A stretch of 64,000 nucleotides of DNA, taken from contig JAFDWQ010000003.1 in the NCBI GenBank assembly GCA_018268395.1, positions 221,238 through 285,237 on the forward strand, written 5' to 3'. This stretch comes from Armatimonadota bacterium (GTDB taxonomy: Bacteria > Armatimonadota > Fimbriimonadia > Fimbriimonadales > Fimbriimonadaceae). The translations under genes were made by a program, and so were the position numbers. Under the pieces are notes generated by a model. It made no database searches. It saw only the letters and a program-made list of their open reading frames with translations, and was not told where the DNA came from. Below are positions 7,840 through 16,095 of the stretch, piece by piece (the stretch's first letter is position 1; each line of letters opens with the position of its first letter).

Positions 7840-8535
7840 ATGACGTTTCGTTCGGCAAGCGACCGGATCCTCGACTGGGTGTACCCGAAGAAGTGTGCGC
7901 TCTGCGGCCTCATCGAGCGTCCGGCGCTGTGCGACGACTGTGCGGCCGAGATGCCGCTTGCCGACCGGGTCTGGAGTCCGGGCCGAGGTGCGCTGGACTG
8001 GGTGGCCGCACTCTACGAGTTCGAAGGGCGGGCGGCTCAAGCCGTCAAGAAGCTCAAGTACGGCCGCTCCACTTCTTTGGGCCGGCCGATGTCCGTGCTC
8101 CTTGCCGGCGCGCTCGAACGCGTTCCTGACGTGGACGTCGTCGTGCCCGTCCCCATCCACCGGACGAGGCTGTGGACGAGGGGCTTCAACCAGTCCGACC
8201 TTTTGACCGAAGCGATGCCGCCTGGCTTCGTCTCGAAGGCGCTCGTCCTTCGTTCGCGTCGGACGAGGCCGCAGGTCGAGTTGAACGCCAAGGAGAGACT
8301 GGTGAACCTGCGGGGGGCGTTCAAGGCGTCACCCGAGGTGGCGGGAATGAGAGTGTTGTTGGTGGACGATGTGGTCACAACGGGCGGGACGGGGGTAGCG
8401 TGTGCCGAAGCCTTGAAGACGTCCGGTGCCACGGAGGTCGGATTGCTGGCGTTTTGCGGTCCCTCGAAACAGTCGGGACCTGCGGACGACGGGCCGACGG
8501 TCATGCGAAGCATGTCCCAAGACGCCGAGGAGTGA
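7840..8535 (+). CDS. comF: ComF family phosphoribosyltransferase-like protein
   Basis: A 231 aa ComF/GntX-type protein: an N-terminal double zinc ribbon (C19, C22, C31, C34) followed by a type I phosphoribosyltransferase fold with the PRPP-binding signature VLLVDDVVTTGGT near residues 167-180. In competent bacteria ComF helps handle incoming single-stranded DNA; in others the role is less clear. Proteins of this length and layout are standard. It stands alone and is divergent from the propeller gene with a 48 bp gap that carries back-to-back promoter boxes. Confidence 0.9.
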   Translation: MTFRSASDRILDWVYPKKCALCGLIERPALCDDCAAEMPLADRVWSPGRGALDWVAALYEFEGRAAQAVKKLKYGRSTSLGRPMSVLLAGALERVPDVDVVVPVPIHRTRLWTRGFNQSDLLTEAMPPGFVSKALVLRSRRTRPQVELNAKERLVNLRGAFKASPEVAGMRVLLVDDVVTTGGTGVACAEALKTSGATEVGLLAFCGPSKQSGPADDGPTVMRSMSQDAEE

Positions 8536-8560
8536 AAGGTCGGTTCAAGGCCGGGACGCC

Positions 8561-8845
8561 ATGTCAGATTCCAAACCGTTCGCCGTACACGGATGGGGCG
8601 AGGGCCAAGGGGAGAGGTCTGGGGACGCCATCGTTTGCGACGTCATAGACGCATGGTTTCCTCCAAGCCCTCGCGCGGTCGAAGCCTTCCGTTCGGCGTC
8701 AGAGGCCGCCTTGCGCACGAGTCCCCCGATCGACGGGAGGTCGTCGATCGAAGCCGTCGCCAAGTCCCGGTCATTGGGCCCGAATCCGTTTTCCTTGGCC
8801 CGTGCCCTTCCGCTCGCTCACATCTCGGGGCTCAGAAGTCCGTAA
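8561..8845 (+). pseudogene. Truncated remnant of a histidinol-phosphate-aminotransferase-like PLP enzyme
   Basis: An open frame of 94 codons starting 25 bp after comF. It reads like the N-terminus of a fold-type I aminotransferase of the HisC/CobD kind: HGWGEGQGERSGDAIV, then VCDVIDAWFPPSPRAVEAF and RTSPPIDGRSSIEAVAKSR. From memory, a HisC-related family has DVLDAWFPPSPKV...TSPPT in this position. After about residue 75 the similarity stops, the frame ends, and the hpf gene occupies the next bases on the other strand, so the remaining 250-300 residues including the PLP lysine are absent. I therefore call it a remnant rather than a working gene. It overlaps the 3' end of hpf by 28 bp. Confidence 0.45.
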
Positions 8846-9357
8846 CCGCCGCCGTCCCGTTTGTAGAGCAGTTCTGTCTTGCCGCGTTCGTCCCGGAAGA
8901 GGAAGAACGGGTGGCCGGACAGTTCGAGTTGAAGCAGGGCTTCGTCGACCGACATCGGTTTCATGACGAACCGCTTTCGCTCGACGATCCCGTCCGTCTC
9001 TTCCTCTGGTTCTTCGATCTCCGAGAAGCCGTTCGGGACGGGACGCCCTCGATGGCGATGGGCACGGACGATCTTCGATTTCAGCCGGCGAAGCCGGTTC
9101 TCCAACCGGTCGGCTACTTTGTCGATCGCGGCGTTCAAGCTTTCATCGTGCTCTTCGCCGCGCAGGAAGAGCCCGTCGGCGTACACGGTGACTTCGATCC
9201 GGTGTGCGGGACGGTGAGACTGCCTCTCCTCCCGGTGGACGATCTCGACCTTCTGCGCGTTGTGGAAGTATCGGTCGAGTTTCCCTAGTTTCTTCGCCGC
9301 GTATTCGCGGTCTTTCTGCGACAGGTTGCCCTCAGCGTTTCGTACGAGCACGTCCAT
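8818..9357 (-). CDS. hpf: Ribosome hibernation-promoting factor, long form
   Basis: A 179 aa long HPF/RaiA-family protein that binds idle 30S subunits and drives 100S dimer formation. The N-terminal S30AE domain (about 1-100) includes DREYAAKKLGKLDRYFHNA and LNAAIDKVADRLENRLRRLK, then a charged linker, then the C-terminal dimerisation domain (about 123-179) with VERKRFVMKPMSVDEALLQL and HPFFLFRDE. It follows ispDF by 8 bp, but a TATATT box overlapping the ispDF stop codon suggests an extra promoter of its own, which would suit a stationary-phase factor. Confidence 0.95.
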   Translation of the reverse strand: MDVLVRNAEGNLSQKDREYAAKKLGKLDRYFHNAQKVEIVHREERQSHRPAHRIEVTVYADGLFLRGEEHDESLNAAIDKVADRLENRLRRLKSKIVRAHRHRGRPVPNGFSEIEEPEEETDGIVERKRFVMKPMSVDEALLQLELSGHPFFLFRDERGKTELLYKRDGGGYGLLSPEM

Positions 9358-9365
9358 TGTCAGTT

Positions 9366-10493
9366 CTAATATACGTCAAACTTTCGGACAGTTGCGACAG
9401 CGAAGGCTGCGACGCCCTCCCCCCGTCCGATCGCCCCAAGGCCTTCGTTCGTCGTGGCTTTCACGCTGACACGTCCGATGGGGACACCGGCCGCCTCGGC
9501 GATCGCTGCGACGACCTCGGCATGCCTCGGCGCGACCTTCGGCCGTTCGGCCAACACCGTCGCATCGACGTGGACGATGTCCCAGCCCTGAGCCCGTACG
9601 GCGGCGGCCGCCTCCGCCAGGAAATGCGACGAGCGGACGTCTTTCCAACGAGGGTCCGTGTTCGGGAACAGGTGTCCGATGTCGCCGAGCCCGACGGCGC
9701 CGAGAAGGGCGTCGGTCACGGCATGAAGGAGCGCGTCGGCGTCGGAATGCCCGTCCAATCCAGGCTTGGAGTCGAATTCGACGCCACCGAGCCACATCGG
9801 ACGTTCAGGGTCGGTCGAAAAGGCGTGGACGTCGTATCCGAGCCCCGTCCTTGTCTCCATCGCAGACATCATACGCGAGGCGTCTTCCGGGTTCGTGACC
9901 TTGATGTTTCGGACTTCGCCTTCGACCGATTCGACGGTGACGCCGATCGATTCGAGCAGCGAGGCTTCGTCGGTCGTCTCGCCGGACGCCTCTTGGTGGG
10001 CGCGAACGAGGAGGTCCCTGCGGGCTCCTTGTGGGGTCTGGACGGCGACGAGCGTCGACCGGTCCGGCGTCGTCCAGCCACCGCCAGACCGTTGCTTGAC
10101 CGTGTCGACGACGGGGACGGCCGGAAACGCCGCTCCGGTCCTTTCGACCGCGTCCACGATCCGACGGATCAATGCGTCCGTGACAAGCGGGCGAGCGGCA
10201 TCGTGGACGAGGACGTTCTGGACTTCGATCGGGACGGCCTCTGTGCCTATCCGCGAACTGTCCTGCCTCGAACTGCCCCCCGCCAAGACGAACGCCGCGT
10301 CAGGAGCGTAGGCTCTAAAATCTCTTTCACGTCCGACAGGGCAGACGATCCCGACGGCGTCGACGACGGGACAGGCGGCCAAGACGTCGTACGACCGCGT
10401 CCACAACGGGCGGCCCCGGAACGGCATCCACAGCTTGTCCTGACCGAACCTCGTCGAGGAGCCGGCGGCCAATAGAACGGCGAACGTCTTCAT
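9366..10493 (-). CDS. ispDF: Bifunctional IspD/IspF (MEP cytidylyltransferase / MECDP synthase)
   Basis: A fused enzyme of the MEP isoprenoid pathway. Residues 1 to about 212 are IspD, making CDP-methylerythritol: nucleotide loop LLAAGSSTRFGQDK and VHDAARPLVTDALI. Residues about 216-375 are IspF, making the cyclodiphosphate: GLGYDVHAF with metal-binding Asp and His, DGHSDADALLHAVTDALLGA, and KATTNEGLGAIGRGEGVAA. The intermediate IspE step is encoded elsewhere. Its ATG overlaps the stop of the PIN-TRAM gene by 4 bp, giving the order YacL-like gene, ispD, ispF that is also seen in Bacillus, where the last two are separate genes. Confidence 0.96.
   Translation of the reverse strand: MKTFAVLLAAGSSTRFGQDKLWMPFRGRPLWTRSYDVLAACPVVDAVGIVCPVGRERDFRAYAPDAAFVLAGGSSRQDSSRIGTEAVPIEVQNVLVHDAARPLVTDALIRRIVDAVERTGAAFPAVPVVDTVKQRSGGGWTTPDRSTLVAVQTPQGARRDLLVRAHQEASGETTDEASLLESIGVTVESVEGEVRNIKVTNPEDASRMMSAMETRTGLGYDVHAFSTDPERPMWLGGVEFDSKPGLDGHSDADALLHAVTDALLGAVGLGDIGHLFPNTDPRWKDVRSSHFLAEAAAAVRAQGWDIVHVDATVLAERPKVAPRHAEVVAAIAEAAGVPIGRVSVKATTNEGLGAIGRGEGVAAFAVATVRKFDVY
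9368..9373 (-). promoter_or_regulatory. TATATT -10-like box overlapping the ispDF stop, for hpf
   Basis: TATATT on the minus strand ends in the TAG stop of ispDF (TATATTAG) and lies 10 nt before the hpf ATG. Confidence 0.4.
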
Positions 10494-11956
10494 TTCGTCG
10501 GACGTGGACCGGTGCTTGGGCGGACGTCGACGTCCTCGACGACGGTGCCGAAGATCATCTTGCCCCGTTCGGTTTGGATGACTTGCGTGACGGCCACTTC
10601 GACGTGTTCGCCGATCATCTGGCGGGCGTTCTCGACGACGACCATCGTCCCGTCGTCCAAGTAGCCCACACCTTGTCCGGGCTGGCTGCCTTCGCGCACG
10701 ATCGTCAGTTCCAGGTCTTCCCCTGGCAGGACGTGGGGCCTCAGGGAAAGGGCCAGGTCGTTGATGTTCAAGACGCGCACGTCTTGGATGCTGGCGACAC
10801 GGTTGAGGTTGTAATCGTTGCTGACCAGGTCCGCCCCAAGGGCCTTCGCCAACCGGACCAACCGGCTATCGACGTCTTCGCCGTCGTCGGGCGCGAGCCG
10901 GTCGTGTTCACCGATCAGAAGCGTGTGGTCGGTCTGAAGGTGTCGTAAGACGTCGAGGCCCCGACGGCCCCGTTGACGCCGGAGCGGATCGGCGGAGTCG
11001 GCAATGTGTTGAAGCTCCTTGAGGACGAACTTCGGAACGTGGATCTCGCCCTCAAGAAAGCCGGTCCGTACGAGGTCGTAGATTCGACCGTCGATGAGGA
11101 CGTTGGTGTCCAAGACCTTGATGCCGGATCTCTTGCCCCGGATTTCGCCGCGCTTCCAGGGGAGCACTTCCTCCATCGAATTGAGGGCGAAGATCGAGAG
11201 AAGGCTGAAGCCGATGGTGAGGGCCAGGGTCAGGAGCGACGCCACCAGAGGGCCGAGGTTGACGAGCGCGATCAGGAACGGCAGCGATCCGATGATGCCG
11301 ACGACGATGCCGAGAAAGAGGTTGACCCTGTCGCCGGTCTCCATCTTCCGCCAACGCACGCCCAGACCCTCGGCGGTGTTCACCGCGAGGTTTCCTGCGC
11401 CGCCCCCGAGCATCGCTCCGAGGATCGCCAAGGCCAAGAGGACGAGCGGCTGTTTCGAACCCGGATATCCGCGGGGGGTCTCGACGGTCGTGACCGGGTC
11501 CGGCTTGCTCCCGATGTTTTTGAGGACGTAGAGCTGCGACTTGTCCGGATCGCCCGGATCGGGGACGATCTGGGCTTCGCCCGGCTTCGTCAGCTTGACG
11601 AGGTCTTCACTGACCCTTCGGACTTGGACCGAACTGATCTGGACGTCTTCGCAGTGGACGCCCGGCGCGTCCGACGAACAGAGCTGGTCGAAAGACTTCT
11701 TGCCGGTCTCCGCGTCTTTGACCGCTCTCTGGGCCCGCTTTTCAGACGTCTCCCTGGATTCGTCCGTGAACGTGATCTTCTGGTAGGTGAAGATCTGAGT
11801 CGAAGTCGGGGTCGATGCGTCCGGTGGCTTGCTCGGGTAGTTGACGGCCGTGACCGAATCGAAGATGAAGTCGAGCAGGTTCGGCAGGGCCGTGACGGAC
11901 ACGGTCGCCCCGGCAAGGGCGAACGCTCCGATGATCATCGTCCTTAGACTCAACAC
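10490..11956 (-). CDS. Membrane-anchored PIN-TRAM domain protein (YacL-like)
   Basis: A 488 aa membrane protein. Residues 7-24 form a first membrane segment. Residues about 40-165 are a hydrophilic insert that should lie outside the membrane. Three further hydrophobic segments follow (about 169-190, 211-232, 236-257). A PIN nuclease domain runs from about 280 (KVLDTNVLIDGRIYDL, metal-binding D283) to about 395 (LVSNDYNLNRVA), and a TRAM domain is at about 410-475. PIN-TRAM membrane proteins are conserved and presumed to act on RNA in the cytoplasm. The insert looks like a worn-down parvulin (SEKRAQRAVKDAETGKKSFD, then LTKPGEAQIV and LYVLKNIG). Start is a GTG 11 bp after the transglutaminase gene, with GAAGGA in front. 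Confidence 0.9.
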   Translation of the reverse strand: MLSLRTMIIGAFALAGATVSVTALPNLLDFIFDSVTAVNYPSKPPDASTPTSTQIFTYQKITFTDESRETSEKRAQRAVKDAETGKKSFDQLCSSDAPGVHCEDVQISSVQVRRVSEDLVKLTKPGEAQIVPDPGDPDKSQLYVLKNIGSKPDPVTTVETPRGYPGSKQPLVLLALAILGAMLGGGAGNLAVNTAEGLGVRWRKMETGDRVNLFLGIVVGIIGSLPFLIALVNLGPLVASLLTLALTIGFSLLSIFALNSMEEVLPWKRGEIRGKRSGIKVLDTNVLIDGRIYDLVRTGFLEGEIHVPKFVLKELQHIADSADPLRRQRGRRGLDVLRHLQTDHTLLIGEHDRLAPDDGEDVDSRLVRLAKALGADLVSNDYNLNRVASIQDVRVLNINDLALSLRPHVLPGEDLELTIVREGSQPGQGVGYLDDGTMVVVENARQMIGEHVEVAVTQVIQTERGKMIFGTVVEDVDVRPSTGPRPTK

Positions 11957-11967
11957 TTGCCCATCCT

Positions 11968-13317
11968 TCAGCCCTTCTTGACGGTGATCTTGGCCCCGTC
12001 AATGAGAAAGGACGTGAATGCGTCGCTGACGTTGCCGCACGAGAGCTTGATATGGGTCGCGTCGATGGTCTGGGTCGGTCGCGTCGAGTCGGCTCCGACC
12101 CAACCGGTTCCGTCCCAGAACTCCACCCAAGCGTGATAGTAGAAGGCGCCCATCGCGTAGACAAGCCCCCCGCAGAACCGCGTCGGGATCCCGTCGGCCC
12201 GAAGGAGCGTCCCGAGCAAGACCGCGTGGTCGCGACAGACCCCGTCGCCGGACGCGAGGACGTCGTCGGCGTCGCGCCAGACACCGATGCCGGGGTTCGC
12301 TTTGACCGTCTCCTGGACGAACCGTCGGATCCGCTCCGCCCTTGCGACGGCTCCCTTCGCGTCGGCCGCTTTCTCCTTGGCCAGACGTATGAACTTTTCC
12401 TTGTCGCTCGGGATTCTCAGGTCGGGCGCGAGCCAAGCCGCGTCAGCGGCGGCGGTCCCGCCGCTTGTGGCCTCGACCGGATGGACCATCACCGACCAGC
12501 CGTCGCCCTTCCGCGTGACCGTCTGGTGCGCGTCCGATGGGATCCGGGACAGGTCTGTGCCCGTGATTTCGAGCTCGAGTTCGTGGACGTTGAGGAAATC
12601 CTCGATCTCCCGGTCGGGGCGGATCGAGCTGGCATCGGCGATGTCGACGGTGCCTCGCTCGGATAGCGCCTCCTCCTTGGTCGAGGGAACGATCTCGAGC
12701 CCGAACGGGCCGACGGACTTGATCAGGTCGCCTTTAGACGACAAGTACAACAGCGTCGGCGCGCGCGGGTCGCCGGCATCGATCACGGTCGCCTCGACGG
12801 TTCCGAGCGGCGTCTCCACCTTCTCTTTGCCCTTGACTTTGGGCTCGCATTTGACCAGCGCCAGGGAGTTCGGGTCGAACACGTAGACGACCGTAGGCGC
12901 GCCGCCGTCCAGGTACGACGTCAACGTGTCGTCGGCGAGGCGGCCGTCCTTCGGAAGGACTAACGTCCGCTCCGTCGAGCGGCCGTCCATTGTCGACTTG
13001 GCCTTGATCGTTTGGCCCTCGACCTGAGCGGTGACGGCGTGGGACTTCCCGCCGCTGGACAGGTCGAACTCCATCCGTGTGATCCGGCCGGCCTTGTCGG
13101 ACCACGTCTTCGTCGCGACGCGGATCTCGATCCCTGACCCGAGCATTTTCCCTCCGATCACGGAGAGCGACGTCGAGAGGGTCCCCTCGCCTTCGGGCGC
13201 GGACGCGTACATGACGTATCCCGCCCGCTGTTGTTTGAGCAAGACCGAATACCAGGATTCGTCCGCCCGGGCCCACGCCGCCAGACAGGCGGCGAAAAGG
13301 AAGAGGGCTCTTCTCAT
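11968..13317 (-). CDS. Secreted transglutaminase-like protein
   Basis: A 449 aa exported protein, signal peptide MRRALFLFAACLAAWARA. The long N-terminal part is beta-rich; the C-terminal transglutaminase-like domain holds the cysteine-protease triad C361 (ASGDGVCRDHA), H395 (FYYHAWVEFW) and D410 (GADSTRP). Bacterial members of this fold are thought to be proteases or peptide-modifying enzymes rather than cross-linkers. The ATG at 13317 is chosen because it begins the signal peptide and has a TACACT box 8 nt before it; longer frames would run into the topA promoter and gene. First gene of a likely four-gene unit with PIN-TRAM, ispDF and hpf. Confidence 0.85.
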   Translation of the reverse strand: MRRALFLFAACLAAWARADESWYSVLLKQQRAGYVMYASAPEGEGTLSTSLSVIGGKMLGSGIEIRVATKTWSDKAGRITRMEFDLSSGGKSHAVTAQVEGQTIKAKSTMDGRSTERTLVLPKDGRLADDTLTSYLDGGAPTVVYVFDPNSLALVKCEPKVKGKEKVETPLGTVEATVIDAGDPRAPTLLYLSSKGDLIKSVGPFGLEIVPSTKEEALSERGTVDIADASSIRPDREIEDFLNVHELELEITGTDLSRIPSDAHQTVTRKGDGWSVMVHPVEATSGGTAAADAAWLAPDLRIPSDKEKFIRLAKEKAADAKGAVARAERIRRFVQETVKANPGIGVWRDADDVLASGDGVCRDHAVLLGTLLRADGIPTRFCGGLVYAMGAFYYHAWVEFWDGTGWVGADSTRPTQTIDATHIKLSCGNVSDAFTSFLIDGAKITVKKG

Positions 13318-13325
13318 GAGGTTCC

Positions 13326-13331
13326 AGTGTA
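13326..13331 (-). promoter_or_regulatory. TACACT -10-like box before the transglutaminase gene
   Basis: TACACT on the minus strand, 8 nt before the ATG at 13317, no Shine-Dalgarno; leaderless pattern. Confidence 0.4.
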
Positions 13332-13433
13332 GTCGGACCAGGTCGACGCTCGCGGAGGCGTCGGCCCGGCCTTCGCTTGATACAACTCCTTCCATGTAAC
13401 GATTGGTGCCGGGCCTAATTCCGTTCGGGCCGG

Positions 13434-13463
13434 TTGACTCATCGGGACGGTCATCGGTAAAAC
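13434..13463 (+). promoter_or_regulatory. Sigma70-type promoter for topA
   Basis: TTGACT at 13434-13439 and TAAAAC at 13458-13463 with an 18 bp spacer. Transcription would begin about 15 nt before the topA ATG. No strong Shine-Dalgarno sequence is present in the short leader. Confidence 0.5.
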
Positions 13464-13484
13464 GGGCCGCTTCCTGAGCTTTCC

Positions 13485-16094
13485 ATGTCCAAGGCACTTG
13501 TCATCGTCGAATCGCCCGCTAAAGCCAAGACCATCTCGAGCTTCTTGGGCAAGGGATACGAGGTCCTCGCCAGCTACGGTCACGTCCGCGACCTCCCTGA
13601 AAACAGGAAGGAGATGCCGGAGGAGCACCGGAAGAAGAAGTGGGCCGATTTCGGGGTGAACGTCGAGCAAGACTTCGAGCCCTTCTATGTCGTCCCGGCC
13701 GAGAAGAAGCGTCGGGTCGAAGACCTCAAGCGCGCGGCCAAGGACGCCGGACGTCTCTTGCTCGCGACGGACGAAGACCGAGAGGGCGAAAGCATCAGTT
13801 GGCACGTCCTGCAACTGCTCAAGCCGAAGAAGAGCGTCGAAGTCCAGAGGATCGTGTTCCATGAGATCACTCCGGAAGCCATCGAGCAGGCGCTCGCCCA
13901 TCCCCGCTCGATCGACGAAGGGCTCGTCCGGGCCCAAGAAACGCGGCGGATCCTGGACCGGCTCTACGGATACACCCTGTCCCCACTCCTGTGGCGCAAG
14001 GTCGCACCAGGACTGAGCGCAGGCCGCGTTCAAAGCGTCGCCGTCCGCTTGATCGTCATGAGGGAGCGGGAGCGGCGCGGCTTCGTCGTCGCGGAATACT
14101 CCGGGATCGAGGCGACCTTAAAGGCCAAAGAGGGATCGTTCGTCGCCAAGCTCGGCCGGATCGGGACGTCTCGGATCGCCGACGGTCAAGCGTTCGACGC
14201 ATCGGGCCGGCTGACGGCGTCCGGTGTCGAGTGGCTCAAGGCCGACCGGGCCCAAGACATGGCTGCGCGACTCGAATCGGCCGAGCCCTGGACGGTGACG
14301 TCGGTCGACACGAAGCCGGGCACCGAATCTCCCCCCGTCCCGTTCATGACGTCGACCCTTCAGCAAGAGGCGAACCGGAAGCTGGGTTTCACGGCCAGGA
14401 AGACCATGCAGGTCGCCCAGCAGTTGTACGAAGGCATCGAGATCGGCGGTGAGCCCGTCGGCCTGATCACGTACATGAGGACCGACAGTCTGACGCTCGC
14501 CGACCGGGCCTTGAGCCAGGCGCGCGACGTGATCCGCGACCTCTACGGGCCCGAATACCTCCCGGCCAAGCCCAAGGTCTATAAGAGCAAGGCGAAAAAC
14601 GCGCAGGAAGCGCACGAAGCGATCCGTCCGACCGACCTCTCCCGGCGTCCGCAGGACGTGGAGCGGTATCTCGACCGCGACCAAGCCAGGCTCTACGACC
14701 TCGTCTGGAAGCGGACCTTGGCGTGCCAGATGAAGCCTGCGGAAGTCGAACGGACCCGGGTCGAAATCACAGTGAAAGACGAAGGTGCGGACCTGGTGTT
14801 CGCGGCATCGGGAAAGAGGATCGCCTTCGCCGGGTTCCTTAAGGTCTATGTGGAAGGTGCGGACGACCCAGATGCCGAACTGGGCGATAAGGAGACCGTG
14901 CTGCCGAAGACGTCGGTCGGTGACAAGCTCGACCTGAACGGCGTCAAAGCCACGGCCCACGCGACGAAGCCTCCCGCCCGCTACACGGAAGCGTCTCTCG
15001 TCCAGAAGCTCGAATCCGAAGGCGTCGGACGGCCGAGCACGTACGCCTCCATCATCGGCACGGTCCAAGACCGGGGTTACGTCTTCAAGCGCAAGAACGA
15101 ACTGGTCCCGACGTGGACGGCGTTCTCGGTGACCGAGATCCTCGAGGGCCATTTCGACCAACTCGTCGACCTCGGATTCACGGCCGAAATGGAGTCGGAA
15201 CTCGACGAGATCGCCGACGGGGCGCGCGACTGGGTCGGGCACTTGCGCGAGTTTTTCAACGGGGTCGAGGGCCGTCCCGGACTCGAGACCGAAGTGCGCA
15301 CGAAGGGCCCGGACATCCCGTTCCCGGCCATGCCGGTCGGGGAGGACATCGTCGTCCGTATCGGACGGAACGGCCCGTTCCTTCAACGGGCCGGAGGCGG
15401 GCCTGGCAACACGGTCTCGGTGCCTGAAGACATGCCCCCTGCCGATTTGACGCTCGAAGCGGCGAAGGCCCTCTTTGAGAACAAGAGCGGTCAGCCCGAC
15501 GTCATCGGAACGGATCCGACGACGGGTCGCGAAGTCGTTTTCAAAAAGGGCCGGTTCGGGGCCTACATCGAGGTCTTGCCGAAAGAAGGCGATACAGCCC
15601 CCAAGCGTGTCACGGTCCCACCAGGCGTCGACGCTTCAGCGCTCGACGACGAACTGGTCGGATTGCTTTTGCAGTTCCCGAAGAACCTGGGTCAAAACTC
15701 AGAAGGCGAAGACGTCGTCCTTGCGGTGGGACGCTATGGCGCTTATCTGAGCGCAGGAGAGAAGAAAGCGAACGTGGGCGAGTGGCGTCCGGCGCTCGAC
15801 CTGACTCTGGAAGAGGCCGTCCAAAAGTTGGCCGAGGGCAAGCCGAAGTGGGGCGCAGCAAGGGCTCCGGCCGAAGCCATTCAGGAGTTCGGGCCGATCG
15901 ACGGTGCGGCAGGCCCGGTCAGGGTCTTGAGCGGCAGGTTCGGGCCGTACGTCACCGACGGCAAGGTCAATGCGACGTTACCCAAGGGGATGGACCCGAA
16001 AACGGTGACGGCCGAAGTAGCGGCGGAACTGCTCAAGGCTAAAGCGGCGGCCGGGCCGTCGAAGCGCAAGCCCTTCCGGAAGCGTTCTCGCTGA
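13485..16094 (+). CDS. topA: DNA topoisomerase I
   Basis: Type IA topoisomerase, 869 aa, relaxing negative supercoils. The Toprim domain at the N-terminus has the start signature VIVESPAKAKTISSFLG and the acidic DEDREGESISWH motif. The catalytic tyrosine is Y330 in GLITYMRTDSL. SEGVGRPSTYASII marks the later core. The C-terminus lacks the four-cysteine zinc fingers of E. coli TopA; instead it has repeats of the type DPTTGREVVFKKGRFGAYIE, GRYGAYLS and SGRFGPYVTDGKVNATLP, then a Lys/Arg tail (PSKRKPFRKRSR), as in Actinobacteria and Chloroflexi. Single gene with its own promoter, ending 1 bp from the convergent small membrane gene. Confidence 0.97.
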   Translation: MSKALVIVESPAKAKTISSFLGKGYEVLASYGHVRDLPENRKEMPEEHRKKKWADFGVNVEQDFEPFYVVPAEKKRRVEDLKRAAKDAGRLLLATDEDREGESISWHVLQLLKPKKSVEVQRIVFHEITPEAIEQALAHPRSIDEGLVRAQETRRILDRLYGYTLSPLLWRKVAPGLSAGRVQSVAVRLIVMRERERRGFVVAEYSGIEATLKAKEGSFVAKLGRIGTSRIADGQAFDASGRLTASGVEWLKADRAQDMAARLESAEPWTVTSVDTKPGTESPPVPFMTSTLQQEANRKLGFTARKTMQVAQQLYEGIEIGGEPVGLITYMRTDSLTLADRALSQARDVIRDLYGPEYLPAKPKVYKSKAKNAQEAHEAIRPTDLSRRPQDVERYLDRDQARLYDLVWKRTLACQMKPAEVERTRVEITVKDEGADLVFAASGKRIAFAGFLKVYVEGADDPDAELGDKETVLPKTSVGDKLDLNGVKATAHATKPPARYTEASLVQKLESEGVGRPSTYASIIGTVQDRGYVFKRKNELVPTWTAFSVTEILEGHFDQLVDLGFTAEMESELDEIADGARDWVGHLREFFNGVEGRPGLETEVRTKGPDIPFPAMPVGEDIVVRIGRNGPFLQRAGGGPGNTVSVPEDMPPADLTLEAAKALFENKSGQPDVIGTDPTTGREVVFKKGRFGAYIEVLPKEGDTAPKRVTVPPGVDASALDDELVGLLLQFPKNLGQNSEGEDVVLAVGRYGAYLSAGEKKANVGEWRPALDLTLEEAVQKLAEGKPKWGAARAPAEAIQEFGPIDGAAGPVRVLSGRFGPYVTDGKVNATLPKGMDPKTVTAEVAAELLKAKAAAGPSKRKPFRKRSR

Positions 16095-16095
16095 C

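Noticed and set aside
7792-8160. Upstream extension of the propeller gene by 123 residues
   Set aside because: It would run antisense through comF, and a signal peptide with a ribosome site begins at 7791.
13318-13497. 60-residue N-terminal extension of the transglutaminase gene
   Set aside because: It would cross the topA promoter and start codon, whereas the ATG at 13317 begins a proper signal peptide.
14118-15386. 422-codon minus-strand frame opposite topA
   Set aside because: Antisense shadow of a conserved topoisomerase gene.
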